Shown: piece after piece, positions 55,195 through 64,000 of the stretch | Position numbering within the stretch: the stretch's first letter is position 1 | Layout: the number at the start of each line of letters is the position of its first letter | Origin: CAIYXB01 sp038146805 | Lineage (GTDB): Bacteria; Cyanobacteriota; Vampirovibrionia; LMEP-6097 | NCBI GenBank assembly: GCA_038146805.1 | Contig: JAYQSH010000005.1 | Location: 310,001 to 374,000 of the forward strand | Direction of reading: 5' to 3' | Length of the DNA stretch: 64,000 nt | The notes under the pieces: generated by a model | What the model was told of the DNA's origin: nothing | Seen by the model: the letters and a program-made list of their open reading frames with translations, nothing else | Databases searched by the model: none | Translations under genes and position numbers: made by a program

Positions 55195-55788
55195 TTAAGC
55201 ACCCGCAGTTCCTGCGCCATCAAGAGCCTTGACAAGCTTTTGATCTTCTTCTGAATCTTTTTTATTATCAGCTTTAGAAACCTGTGCAGAATCTTTAACC
55301 TCTGCAACATAGTTGAAATCAACTATTTCTTCAACTTGCGCAAAGTGAGTAGGAGCTCTATCTTGATTTAAAAAACTTAATTCTTCATCTTCTGTAGATT
55401 CATCGCCATCAATAAATCTATTAAAAGATTTTTCTTCTTTCAAACTTGCTTTTTCAGCGAGTTTTTCTTTGTTTTGTTGCTCTAATTTTTCTTGATTCTT
55501 AGTTTCTTCTTCTTGAATTGCCTTTTGCTCGTCCTCAATTTCCTTATGAGCTTTATCATCTTCCTTAATCTGAGCAGATCTTGCTTCAGTGCTATGAACA
55601 TTTGCCTCAGAATTATAAGATGTTGCAGAGTTTTTTAACGATGCAATTTTTGATTGTAATGAAAATTTTTGTGGGTCATCAGAAGCTATTGTATCTAAAT
55701 TGCTTTGAGCTAAAGCAGCTTGTGATGTTGCTCGATTGGCATTTGCTTTTGCTTGGTTTGCTAATTGTTGGTAAGTTGAACTATCCAT
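55195..55788 (-). CDS. Acidic coiled-coil protein, unknown
   Basis: 197 aa. MDSSTYQQLANQAKANANRA at the start, then a long charged helix (KAIQEEETKNQEKLEQQNKE) and an acidic C-terminal part ending GAGTAGA. RBS AAAGGAG precedes the ATG. It is divergent from the chaperonin gene, about 100 bp away. No family was recognised. Confidence 0.55.
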   Translation of the reverse strand: MDSSTYQQLANQAKANANRATSQAALAQSNLDTIASDDPQKFSLQSKIASLKNSATSYNSEANVHSTEARSAQIKEDDKAHKEIEDEQKAIQEEETKNQEKLEQQNKEKLAEKASLKEEKSFNRFIDGDESTEDEELSFLNQDRAPTHFAQVEEIVDFNYVAEVKDSAQVSKADNKKDSEEDQKLVKALDGAGTAGA

Positions 55789-55890
55789 AATCTTGGCTCC
55801 TTTTTAAGAGTATTCAAGCTATAACACAGATAAATTATGTTTTGGTTAAGGACTTAAAAACAATTGAAAATTGCTAAAATAAGCTCCATA

Positions 55891-57315
55891 ATGCAAACTA
55901 CAAACAAGCACTTAAGCACTTTAGAAAAAAACTATGAAGCTATACAAGCTGTGACGGCCATCGTTGCTGACACATTGGGTCCAGAAGGTTTAAACGTTAT
56001 GCTTATAGATGAATTTGCCAATGCTTTTTGTACTAATGATGGTGTCACCATACTCACTAAATTACAAATCAAAAATCCAGTTGCAAAATATATTAGAGAT
56101 GCCGCACTGGCACAAGAAGAAAAAGTTGGCGATGGTACCACTAGTGTTTGTGTGGTTTTAGAGGCTCTTTTAAAAGAATCTATTAACACCCTAAAAAATA
56201 AAGATATTTCGACAATAAGGCTAACCAAACTTTTACATCAAGCTAAACAAAGAATTTTAGAATTGATTGCAAAGCAATCAATTGCAGTAGAAAAGCTAGA
56301 TGATGAAAAATTATTTGCCGCAACGGCAATAGCCTCTAGAGAAGATTTGCAATTAAGTAAATTAATTCAACAACTTTATATAAAAAGTTTTTCTAATACA
56401 AAACAAGGAAAATTTGACTTGAGCGAACATATTTATGCTTATAAAAACACTCATGACCATATTCTTCCGGGCTTCATCATAAAGAAAAAGCCACACTTAA
56501 ACTCAAAAGAAAAAATCAAAGATTGTGAAATCCTTATGGTCAAAGGTTCTTTAGAACCTCAGGCAATCTCAAGTGAGGCTGCGAGCACTGATGAAGGAGT
56601 AAAAAAATTCAACAACAACGTTCAAGAACTTGTTGAGCTTTGTAAAAAGATCAAAAAAAGAGATATCAAAGCAGTTTTTTGTTCTGGTTCAATTTTTCAT
56701 CAAGCAGAAGAAATTTTAAATAAAGAAGGCATAATTGTACTTTCACATCTTACAGATTCTTGTTTTAGAAATATTGAAAAGGCTTCTAAAGCCATTGCTT
56801 GCTCTCGAACTGAACTCTTTGATCAAGATCAAAATTGTTTTAATAACAAATTAGGTAAAATCAAAAGTCTAGAATTCAATGAAAGATTTCAGGCTTTTGT
56901 TTTAGAAGCAGAAGCGTTTGCTTTTCACAGTTTGATTTTAGGAGAAAGCACACAAAATCTTCTTGATGAAAAACTGCGAATTGCACAAGATGCGACCAAA
57001 GTATTTTATGCAACTTTAAAAGAAGGGCTTAGCAAAGGGGGAGGTATTTTGGAGCTAGATATTTTAAATACTTTAAAAAAAGAAGCTGAAAATCAAGAAA
57101 TTATCGAAATCTTAGAAGCCGGGCTTTCAAGTATTTTTTTACAAATACAAAAAAATACAGGCTGGCAAATGACTCCAGCAGACTTAGAAAAAAAGTTTGC
57201 AGAAGAAAATATTTTAGATGCAAGCCTTGTCAAAAAAACAATTATTGAGATTGCCTTTGACCTTTGTTCACAAATAATTAAAGTTAAAAACGTTGTCATA
57301 GCAAATAGTTACTAG
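55891..57315 (+). CDS. Thermosome/CCT-like chaperonin (bacterial group III type)
   Basis: 474 aa from ATG 55891 (a TTG at 55864 would add nine residues). An ATP-driven protein-folding ring subunit. Equatorial motifs are of the archaeal/eukaryal kind rather than GroEL: TLGPEGLNVMLIDEF at about 28, TNDGVTIL at 48-55, and AQEEKVGDGTTSVCVVLEAL at 74-93. The catalytic aspartate is kept in RIAQDATKVF, exactly as far from GGG (about 383-385) as in GroEL. The apical region shows a lid-like insert instead of a GroES site. It is shorter than thermosomes (about 540). No groES or co-chaperone is nearby. Confidence 0.85.
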   Translation: MQTTNKHLSTLEKNYEAIQAVTAIVADTLGPEGLNVMLIDEFANAFCTNDGVTILTKLQIKNPVAKYIRDAALAQEEKVGDGTTSVCVVLEALLKESINTLKNKDISTIRLTKLLHQAKQRILELIAKQSIAVEKLDDEKLFAATAIASREDLQLSKLIQQLYIKSFSNTKQGKFDLSEHIYAYKNTHDHILPGFIIKKKPHLNSKEKIKDCEILMVKGSLEPQAISSEAASTDEGVKKFNNNVQELVELCKKIKKRDIKAVFCSGSIFHQAEEILNKEGIIVLSHLTDSCFRNIEKASKAIACSRTELFDQDQNCFNNKLGKIKSLEFNERFQAFVLEAEAFAFHSLILGESTQNLLDEKLRIAQDATKVFYATLKEGLSKGGGILELDILNTLKKEAENQEIIEILEAGLSSIFLQIQKNTGWQMTPADLEKKFAEENILDASLVKKTIIEIAFDLCSQIIKVKNVVIANSY

Positions 57316-57347
57316 CAAGTCTTTACAAATGCTAAAATTATTTGCAT

Positions 57348-58703
57348 ATGGGAAAATCTTTATTTGAAAAAGTTTGGCAAGCACACGTTGTTGAGGAATT
57401 ACCCGGAAACAACAATTTGATCTTTATGGATCAAATCATTGCTCATGAAATTACCACTCCACAAGGAGCAATTCAAATTGATGAAGAATTTGATGGAAAT
57501 ATTTTTGACGCAAAACGAATTTTATCGATCAACGATCACGTAGCACCAGCAAAAGATACTGCAACGGCAATCCAAGCTGAAGTACTTAGAAAATGGTCAA
57601 AAAAACATGGCATTCGCCACTTTGATATTGGTGAAAATGGAATTTGTCATGTAGTTGCTCCAGAACGTGGCTATGTGCAGCCGGGCATGACTTTATGCTG
57701 TGGTGATTCACATACTTGCACGAATGGTGCCTTTGCATGTTTTGCACTCGGGATTGGCACAACCGCAAACGCAGGTGCGATGTTGTCGCAATGTTTACTT
57801 TTAAAAAAACCAAAAGTAATGAATATCAATGTAATAGGTTCTAGACAAAATGGAGTTTATGCAAAAGATATAATTTTGGCAATTATTGAAAAGATTGGTT
57901 TTAAGGGTGGCACTGGTTTTGTGCTTGAATTCACAGGAGAAGCAATCAAAGCTCTTGACATGGAAGAAAGAATGACAGTTTGCAATATGGCAATTGAAGC
58001 TGGTGCAACAAGCGGGATGATTGAAGCAGACGAAACGACTTTTGAATATTTGAGAGGTAAAGAACAAATTTCTGATGATAAATTTGACTCTTTAGTTCAG
58101 CATTGGTCACAATTTGTTGCGGACGTAGACGCAGAGTATGACGAAAAAGTAGAACTTGATATTAGCAACTTAGCACCAATGGTTACTTGGGGAATAAACC
58201 CAGGCGAAGCAAGTTCAACGGCTGAAAGTATTCCTGAGAATGCAGATCAAAAAGCTTTAGAATATATGGGTCTAAAAGTTGGAGACAAAATCGAAGATTT
58301 AGAAATTGATCAAGCTTTCATTGGTAGCTGTACCAATGCAAGAATTTCTGATTTAAGAATCGCAGCAGAAATTTTGAAAGGACAAAAAGTTGCTGTACCA
58401 ACCATTATTACTCCGGGTTCACAGAAAGTAAAAAGACAAGCTGAAAAAGAAGGTTTGCACGATATTTTCCAAGATGCAGGAGCTCTTTGGACACACGCAA
58501 GTTGTGGTCCTTGCTTGGGAATGAGTATGGGTGTTGTTGCACCACAGAATCGTTGTATTTCTTCTACTAATAGAAATTTTCCGGGCAGAATGGGGAATGG
58601 AGCAAGAACTCACCTCGCAAGTCCCGCAACAGTAGCGGCTTCTGCAATTACCGGCAAGATTACCAATTCTCAAAAATTACAAAACTTAGCTCAAAGTAAA
58701 TAA
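57348..58703 (+). CDS. leuC: 3-isopropylmalate dehydratase large subunit
   Basis: 451 aa from ATG 57348 (TTG 57342 is possible). Fe-S aconitase-superfamily enzyme of leucine synthesis. N-terminus GKSLFEKVWQAHVV, substrate region VAPERGYVQPGMTLCCGDSH, cluster cysteines in FIGSCTNARISDL and SCGPCLGM, and the NRNFPGRMG motif. The small subunit leuD and other leu genes are not in the window. It lies 4 bp before aroA. Confidence 0.9.
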   Translation: MGKSLFEKVWQAHVVEELPGNNNLIFMDQIIAHEITTPQGAIQIDEEFDGNIFDAKRILSINDHVAPAKDTATAIQAEVLRKWSKKHGIRHFDIGENGICHVVAPERGYVQPGMTLCCGDSHTCTNGAFACFALGIGTTANAGAMLSQCLLLKKPKVMNINVIGSRQNGVYAKDIILAIIEKIGFKGGTGFVLEFTGEAIKALDMEERMTVCNMAIEAGATSGMIEADETTFEYLRGKEQISDDKFDSLVQHWSQFVADVDAEYDEKVELDISNLAPMVTWGINPGEASSTAESIPENADQKALEYMGLKVGDKIEDLEIDQAFIGSCTNARISDLRIAAEILKGQKVAVPTIITPGSQKVKRQAEKEGLHDIFQDAGALWTHASCGPCLGMSMGVVAPQNRCISSTNRNFPGRMGNGARTHLASPATVAASAITGKITNSQKLQNLAQSK

Positions 58704-58706
58704 ATA

Positions 58707-60038
58707 ATGGAAACTATTGTCAAAAAAATCAACAAAAAAATTTCTTTGGAAATTGATATTCCGGGAGATAAGTCAGTTTCACATCGATCAGTGATTTTTG
58801 GCGCCATCAGCCCTGGGCAAACAACCATAAAAAATTTTTTAACTGGCGATGATTGTAAACATACCCTTGAAGCTTTTAGTGCAATGGGTGTTAAACATGA
58901 ATTTGATCAAGGTGTGCTAACAATTTTTGGTAAAGATTTAAGTGAACTAAGAAAACCACAAGATGCAATCTATCTTGGCAATTCGGGTACAAGCATTAGG
59001 CTTTTAAGTGGTTTATTCTCTGGGCTAAATTTCACAACAGTACTAACTGGTGATGAATCATTACAAAAAAGACCAATGAAGAGAATTATCCAACCCCTAC
59101 AAGACATGGGGGCTGAAATAAACTCAATCGAAGATGGTCTGGCTCCACTTACGATCAACCCTCAAGCAAAAGAACAAAACTTAACAGCTATCAAATATAA
59201 TTCGCCGATTGCATCTGCGCAAGTTAAATCTTGTATTTTACTTGCCTCATTAAGTGCCGTAGGTACAACAACTATTAAAGAACCTCATCTTTCACGAGAC
59301 CATAGCGAACGTATGCTTGAATATTTGGGAGCTAAAATAACAAAGAATGCAGATGGCACTGAAATTAGTATCAATGGCAAAGAGGCTTACAAGCAACTTC
59401 AGGGTAAAGAAATTTTTGTGCCCGGAGATATTTCAAGCGCTTCATTTTTTATGGTGGCAGCAGCAATTTTAGAAAATGCTGAAATTACTGTAAAAAACAT
59501 TGGGCTAAATCCAAGTAGAGTTGGAATTTTAGAGGCTTTTGACCTTATGCATGTTAACTATGAAATTTTAAATGAAAGAACAGTAAACAATGAACCTATT
59601 GCAGATATAAAAGTAAAATCATCAAATATCAAAGCTGCCGAAATCAAAGGAGCATTAATACCAAAACTCATTGATGAAATTCCAATCATTGCAATTTTAG
59701 CAGCTCAAGCTTCAGGAACAACTGTAATCAAAGACGCTCAAGAACTTAGAGTAAAAGAATCAAACCGCATCACAAGCACTTTAAACATGCTTAAAAAATT
59801 AAATGTAGAAGCTCACGAGACTGAAGATGGTTTAATCATCGAGGGTAAAAATAAACAAGAATTTACACCTGAGGAAAATACAGAAATTGATAGTTTTGGT
59901 GATCACCGCATTGCCATGAGTAGTGCCATTGCAGGACTTTATGCAAAACAAGCTGTAAAAATTTTAAAAACAGAATTTGTGCAAACTTCTTTTCCAAATT
60001 TTTTCGAACTTGTAAAAAAACTTGAAGACGATAACTAA
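58707..60038 (+). CDS. aroA: 5-enolpyruvylshikimate-3-phosphate synthase
   Basis: 443 aa, shikimate pathway. Motifs: PGDKSVSHRSVIFGAI (shikimate-phosphate site), LGNSGTSIRLLSGLFSG, RPMKRIIQPLQDMGAEI, SPIASAQVKSCILLA, RDHSERMLEYLGA, KESNRITS and FGDHRIAMS. Complete. Downstream of leuC and 3 bp before the CCA-transferase-like gene, so the three probably form one operon. Confidence 0.96.
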   Translation: METIVKKINKKISLEIDIPGDKSVSHRSVIFGAISPGQTTIKNFLTGDDCKHTLEAFSAMGVKHEFDQGVLTIFGKDLSELRKPQDAIYLGNSGTSIRLLSGLFSGLNFTTVLTGDESLQKRPMKRIIQPLQDMGAEINSIEDGLAPLTINPQAKEQNLTAIKYNSPIASAQVKSCILLASLSAVGTTTIKEPHLSRDHSERMLEYLGAKITKNADGTEISINGKEAYKQLQGKEIFVPGDISSASFFMVAAAILENAEITVKNIGLNPSRVGILEAFDLMHVNYEILNERTVNNEPIADIKVKSSNIKAAEIKGALIPKLIDEIPIIAILAAQASGTTVIKDAQELRVKESNRITSTLNMLKKLNVEAHETEDGLIIEGKNKQEFTPEENTEIDSFGDHRIAMSSAIAGLYAKQAVKILKTEFVQTSFPNFFELVKKLEDDN

Positions 60039-60041
60039 ATC

Positions 60042-60812
60042 ATGATAGTAAGCCCACAAATTGATGATTTTTTAAAAGATCTTGGTGCAGCAGCAAATTA
60101 TTTAGGTCATGAGGTCTTCATAGTCGGTGGCTTCCTTAGAAACCTTTTATACAAAGAATTTCACGATAGTTCATGGCAGGTTAATCAAGATATCGATTTA
60201 GTTATTAACACAAACGCCATAGAATTTAGTGACAAATTTCAAAAATTTTACGAAGATAATCATGATGAGCATATTAGCTTTGACATCATAGAAAGCTTTG
60301 CTCAATTTGGCACTGTGAAAATTAATCACCCCGAAAAAAAAGATTTTAATATAGAAATTGCCAGTACAAGAACAGAGACATATAAAGAAGCGGCTGCTTT
60401 TCCGACGGTAAAGATTATTGATTCAATAGAAGATGACTTGCAAAGAAGAGATTTTACGATTAACGCCTTATTGATGTCTTTAAACAAAACAAATTTTGCG
60501 GAGATAATTGATCATGTTGGCGCTCTTAAAGATCTAGAAAACAAAAAAGTCAAAGTCTTTCACCAAGATAGTTTTATAGATGATCCAACAAGGATCTATA
60601 GAGCAGTAAGAATGAAACTTGAATATAATTTTGAAATAGAAAATGAAACTTTAACTTATTTACAAACAGCACTAAAGCACCCTGAATTTAATAATTGGTT
60701 TTTAAAAAGAAAAAACCGTTTTGCCATTGAAAAAAACAAAATTATAAGCCTTGGAGAAAACAAAAGCAAAGAAGCTGAGAAATTTTTTATGGATTTGGAC
60801 CATAAGTTCTAA
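60042..60812 (+). CDS. Short class II CCA-adding enzyme / poly(A) polymerase-like nucleotidyltransferase
   Basis: 256 aa. Nucleotidyltransferase head VFIVGGFLRNLLYKE with catalytic acids in NQDIDLVINT, then the RRDFTINALLMSL and DDPTRIYRAVRMKLEYNFE motifs of the tRNA nucleotidyltransferase neck. Typical class II enzymes run to 400 aa or more, so the body and tail domains are largely absent. It may be a short functional variant, as in split A-adding/CC-adding systems, or truncated. The 3' end overlaps the convergent AsmA-like gene by 26 bp. Confidence 0.75.
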   Translation: MIVSPQIDDFLKDLGAAANYLGHEVFIVGGFLRNLLYKEFHDSSWQVNQDIDLVINTNAIEFSDKFQKFYEDNHDEHISFDIIESFAQFGTVKINHPEKKDFNIEIASTRTETYKEAAAFPTVKIIDSIEDDLQRRDFTINALLMSLNKTNFAEIIDHVGALKDLENKKVKVFHQDSFIDDPTRIYRAVRMKLEYNFEIENETLTYLQTALKHPEFNNWFLKRKNRFAIEKNKIISLGENKSKEAEKFFMDLDHKF

Positions 60813-63800
60813 GCCATGTAAAATTACGTCGCAATGATTCTGAGGTTTTTGCAATATCCGTTACAGGTCCACGCATCATGAAAGCAAAGTAATCTTTATC
60901 ATCAGCACCCGGATTTCTAAGATTAATAATACTAAGCAAATTACCCAAATTAAAACTTTTAATTCCAACCAACTGTAAAATACTTTTAGATCTCTCAGGG
61001 ACAGCACCCAAGCCTCTAATCATAAGTCCATCAGCAGCGTAATCTACAAAACCTTCAAGATGAAGTTCAATTTGATCTGAATGTAAAATCAATTTTTCTG
61101 TTTGCATTTTACCCTTATCAAAAATTATATGAGAAACGATATCATTAAACAATCCACCTTTATAAGTAATAATAGTTTGAAAGACATTATTAAAATCAAA
61201 GTTTTTTAAAGTGTTTACTGCGGATAAAAGTTTTTGCATAGTATTTAGAGAACTAAGCTTGCCATCTTTTAGTAAAACACTTGCTTCTCCCTCAAGATTA
61301 AAAAACATTTCATCTGGTAATAAACCCTTAGTCTGTCCTTCGAACTGCCCAGAGGCAATACCCTGCGGTACTTCATTACCCAAAGCAAAGAACGATTCCA
61401 TCGCTTTATGAGCTGAAATATTATTACCCTTGATTTTGAACTTAGAAACCAAGCTATGAAAATCCAGTCCTAAATTTGCTCTGATAAAACCATCTTCGAG
61501 CTTAGCACGCAACCTATCAATTTGCATAAAGTCTTCTGTAACTTGCATATCAAAACGGACTTTTTTATAATCTAAAATATTCCATAAACCTTTTAATAAT
61601 TTGACTTTAATAAACACCGGCTTGTCTTTAACAGATATTAAATTTACACTAGATTTTTGTGAACTTAAATCACCGACAGCAAATTTCTTAGCAATAGCCT
61701 GATCAAGAAATTCAATATCACAAAAAGTATGCCTATCATCATAATTACCATCCGTACGACATTGTAAATAACCAGTACCCGGATCAAGATTTAATGTTTC
61801 AATACTCTTTATGTGAGGCTCTATTGGATCTAAATCAACTGCTAAAAAATTTCCATTTGTATCTAAAGGCGTATAAGCGTCAATAGAATAATTAATTTTA
61901 TCACTTTGCTTCCAATCATGAACCTCAAAATCAGTAATTAATTCTGTTGTAACGTCATTTTTGGTAAGAAATAATTTAGTGTTTTTTGACAAAATAGTTT
62001 TTGGCGTAAAATAAAAACTTGACTTAGCCCTCGCTTTAACAGTTGGATCAAATTCAAGCCATTGGGCAAATTTTAAGCTATCAACCTCATCAAGACTACC
62101 GTTAATATCTAAATAAAATTTTTGAGAATTACCCTTTGCTTGAAAATTAACAGGTAGATATCCTTCTACTTTTAATAATTGAGCAATAGTTTCAGGAATA
62201 AAATTGACAAAATCAGCATATTTAAGCTTAGAATCAACATCAAAATCAAAATATCTATCTTTGGTCAAGAAATCTTGAATTGTCATTTCTTTTATATCTA
62301 GTTGTGAATTTTCATAAAAAACAGTTGCTCCATTCATACGTAAATCATCATCTATTGAGAAAGCACCATTTTTTAAACGGATCAAACCTGGCAGTCTTTG
62401 ATATTGAGTATAAAAACTAATGTCTTGAGCTAGTCCTGAGGCTTTTAATTTTTTGTCTTTATAACTTAAATCATAATCTAGCAATCCCTCTTTTGCTTTA
62501 AAACCAAGTTGCTCAAAAGAAAAATAAGACAAAATATCAAAAGGAAAATTAACAGCCTTAGAACTAAAGTCATAAACTTTATTAGCTAAGTCTAAAGTGC
62601 CATCAAAACTTAAGTTGCCATTGTCATTAAAGACTACGCTCAAATCTTGAACAGTTAAAACATTATCAACGAAACTAATAGACGAGTTTAAATCGCTGAC
62701 TTTAAAAGTCTTAGTATCATAAAGAAAATCAAAACCCAAGTTATTTAAAAGACCAGATGCAATTAAAGAATTAGCTTGTGACTTATAATTCAATTGCAGA
62801 TTTTCAATATTACCAACAATTGTTTTAAATTTACTCAGACCTTTGATATATTTTTTCAAATGAAAACTTTCTATTTTAGTTAAATCAAAGAGATCCGAGC
62901 TTAAATTAAATTGCAAATCCTTAGAAGCGATATTATAAGAGGCATTAAAGTCTATATCATTTTCATAGACTTTTCCGGCAAAATCAAGCACTGTAAAAGA
63001 ATCACCATCTGCAACAATTTTAGTATTAATATTTTGGACGAGTAAAGGAAAATTTGGTTCAAGAATTGATGTTTCAACAAAAACTAATTCTCCATAAAAA
63101 CTTGGAGCCGAATTAGAACTTGTTTTTTTGATTTTTAAATCTGATTTTAAATAGCCCTTAAATAATAAATCTTTATATTGCTCTAAAAGTTGAGTCTCTA
63201 AAAAGCTTTCAGCAACTAATCTTAAAGATCTTAGAGGTAAATCTTGAGCGAAAAGATTTAATTCATAATTGCCAGATTTAGCAACAGTACCATTAAGTAT
63301 AAAATCTGAGTACTCAAAAGGCACCATTAATTTTTTTATTTTGTACTCATTGCTTAATAGCTGTAAATCTAACTTAAAGTTTTTCTGCACTGAATTTTCA
63401 ACAGTATAAAGATTTTTTATTGGTACATCAACAACAATTTCTGGCTGAAAAAAATCACCAACAATCTTAAAATTTAAATCAAAAACATTGCCACTATGAA
63501 TGACATTAATTAATTTCATCACTTTATCTGTAATTAAAGTTTGAATTTCTTGTATTCTAGATCTAAACAAAGGCAAATTGAAACTCTGTAAATCTATATT
63601 TAAATCTAAAACAGGATTCCCTTTGAAAGCATTCTTTAAAACGCCTTTAGCAATAGAATGTGAACCCAAAACATACAAATCTAAAAATTCAAGATTAATA
63701 TCATCTGCTAATAAAAATTTAGAGTTTATATTTATATCACCTAAAGATTTTAAGTTTGCGATAGCGAGACTTAAAGAATAAGACTCGTTCAAAGTCTGAT

Positions 63801-64000
63801 TTTCTGATAGCTTTAAATTTACTTGAGTGCTCGCTTGTGCATATCTATTAAAAAACTCCAGAAATCTTGATTTACGCTTAGAAAAAGCTCTTGAAATCAG
63901 ATTTATCAAATTAGGCTGAAGCTTATGGAAATTAACATTCAAGTTTTGTACAAATTTATAAACACCTTTTGCATTATTAAGATCATAAATACCAGAAATA
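60787..64000 (-). CDS. Large AsmA/YhdP-like envelope protein (5' end outside window)
   Basis: At least 1070 residues; the frame is open to the window edge, so the N-terminus with its expected signal anchor is missing. It has long alternating beta-strand sequence (DLANKVYDFSSKAVNFPFDI, VEGYLPVNFQAKGN) and an AsmA-like C-terminal region (ALGNEVPQGIASGQFEGQTK, NTMQKLLSAVNTLKNFDF, GLMIRGLGAVPERSK). Such proteins bridge inner and outer membranes and help lipid transport. This fits the LPS-type envelope implied by kdsB. Confidence 0.75.
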   Translation of the reverse strand, partial: ISGIYDLNNAKGVYKFVQNLNVNFHKLQPNLINLISRAFSKRKSRFLEFFNRYAQASTQVNLKLSENQTLNESYSLSLAIANLKSLGDININSKFLLADDINLEFLDLYVLGSHSIAKGVLKNAFKGNPVLDLNIDLQSFNLPLFRSRIQEIQTLITDKVMKLINVIHSGNVFDLNFKIVGDFFQPEIVVDVPIKNLYTVENSVQKNFKLDLQLLSNEYKIKKLMVPFEYSDFILNGTVAKSGNYELNLFAQDLPLRSLRLVAESFLETQLLEQYKDLLFKGYLKSDLKIKKTSSNSAPSFYGELVFVETSILEPNFPLLVQNINTKIVADGDSFTVLDFAGKVYENDIDFNASYNIASKDLQFNLSSDLFDLTKIESFHLKKYIKGLSKFKTIVGNIENLQLNYKSQANSLIASGLLNNLGFDFLYDTKTFKVSDLNSSISFVDNVLTVQDLSVVFNDNGNLSFDGTLDLANKVYDFSSKAVNFPFDILSYFSFEQLGFKAKEGLLDYDLSYKDKKLKASGLAQDISFYTQYQRLPGLIRLKNGAFSIDDDLRMNGATVFYENSQLDIKEMTIQDFLTKDRYFDFDVDSKLKYADFVNFIPETIAQLLKVEGYLPVNFQAKGNSQKFYLDINGSLDEVDSLKFAQWLEFDPTVKARAKSSFYFTPKTILSKNTKLFLTKNDVTTELITDFEVHDWKQSDKINYSIDAYTPLDTNGNFLAVDLDPIEPHIKSIETLNLDPGTGYLQCRTDGNYDDRHTFCDIEFLDQAIAKKFAVGDLSSQKSSVNLISVKDKPVFIKVKLLKGLWNILDYKKVRFDMQVTEDFMQIDRLRAKLEDGFIRANLGLDFHSLVSKFKIKGNNISAHKAMESFFALGNEVPQGIASGQFEGQTKGLLPDEMFFNLEGEASVLLKDGKLSSLNTMQKLLSAVNTLKNFDFNNVFQTIITYKGGLFNDIVSHIIFDKGKMQTEKLILHSDQIELHLEGFVDYAADGLMIRGLGAVPERSKSILQLVGIKSFNLGNLLSIINLRNPGADDKDYFAFMMRGPVTDIAKTSESLRRNFTWLRTYGPNP

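Overview
The window is AT-rich and reads as a chromosomal segment of a flagellated, Gram-negative-type, probably anaerobic bacterium. Three flagellins and FliG indicate flagella. KdsB and a large AsmA-like protein point to an outer membrane with LPS. Two separate 2-oxoacid:ferredoxin oxidoreductases point to ferredoxin-based central metabolism. This combination would suit a non-photosynthetic cyanobacterial relative (Melainabacteria/Vampirovibrionia type), but that placement is inference from gene content and was not tested.

Layout. 1-3000: the C-terminal end of dnaB, then a badly decayed ABC exporter gene. 3-7 kb: a two-subunit 2-oxoacid:ferredoxin oxidoreductase, a YgfZ-TPR fusion and an IscA-type protein. 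7-11.4 kb: a decay zone holding a tRNA-Arg fragment, an unknown pseudogene, a CsoR-like operator in front of a broken heavy-metal module, and a frameshifted TPR-sulfotransferase. 11.4-21.6 kb: mostly housekeeping genes (fliG, a split YibE/F protein, purH, rsmH, ftsL-like, ssb, rpsF, MTA phosphorylase, kdsB, eno). 21.9-26.8 kb: three short flagellins with clear terminators and a 1.1-kb hairpin-rich non-coding gap. 27.5-31.9 kb: a frameshifted secreted surface protein. 32-40.3 kb: ruvA, fabF, cstA, an orphan solute-binding protein and a second oxidoreductase. 40.3-46.1 kb: a nested transposon wreck, a frameshifted unknown protein, a GT-C glycosyltransferase and a small secreted protein. 46.2-51.4 kb: a tight operon of TPR protein, tyrS, a PdtaS-like kinase and an ANTAR regulator. 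51.6-64 kb: a dehydrogenase, repeats, three unknown charged proteins, a thermosome-type chaperonin, leuC, aroA, a short CCA-transferase-like protein and an AsmA-like protein running off the end.

The main signal the genes do not explain is a set of dispersed repeats. Family B (seven copies, 75-234 bp when uninterrupted) has inverted ends, internal hairpin modules and, in four copies, an exact 5-bp target duplication matching NTWAT. Family C has perfect 23-27 bp inverted ends. Copies of B and C sit inside each other and inside an IS30-type transposase gene, so the order of insertion can be read. Family A is a short repeat that starts at or just after the stop codons of three unrelated genes, always in the same orientation relative to the gene. 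With the frameshifted accessory genes, this suggests a genome with past transposition and ongoing gene loss.

The most notable gene is a thermosome/CCT-like (bacterial group III) chaperonin at 55.9 kb. No tool was run: all family assignments come from motifs and recalled family features.
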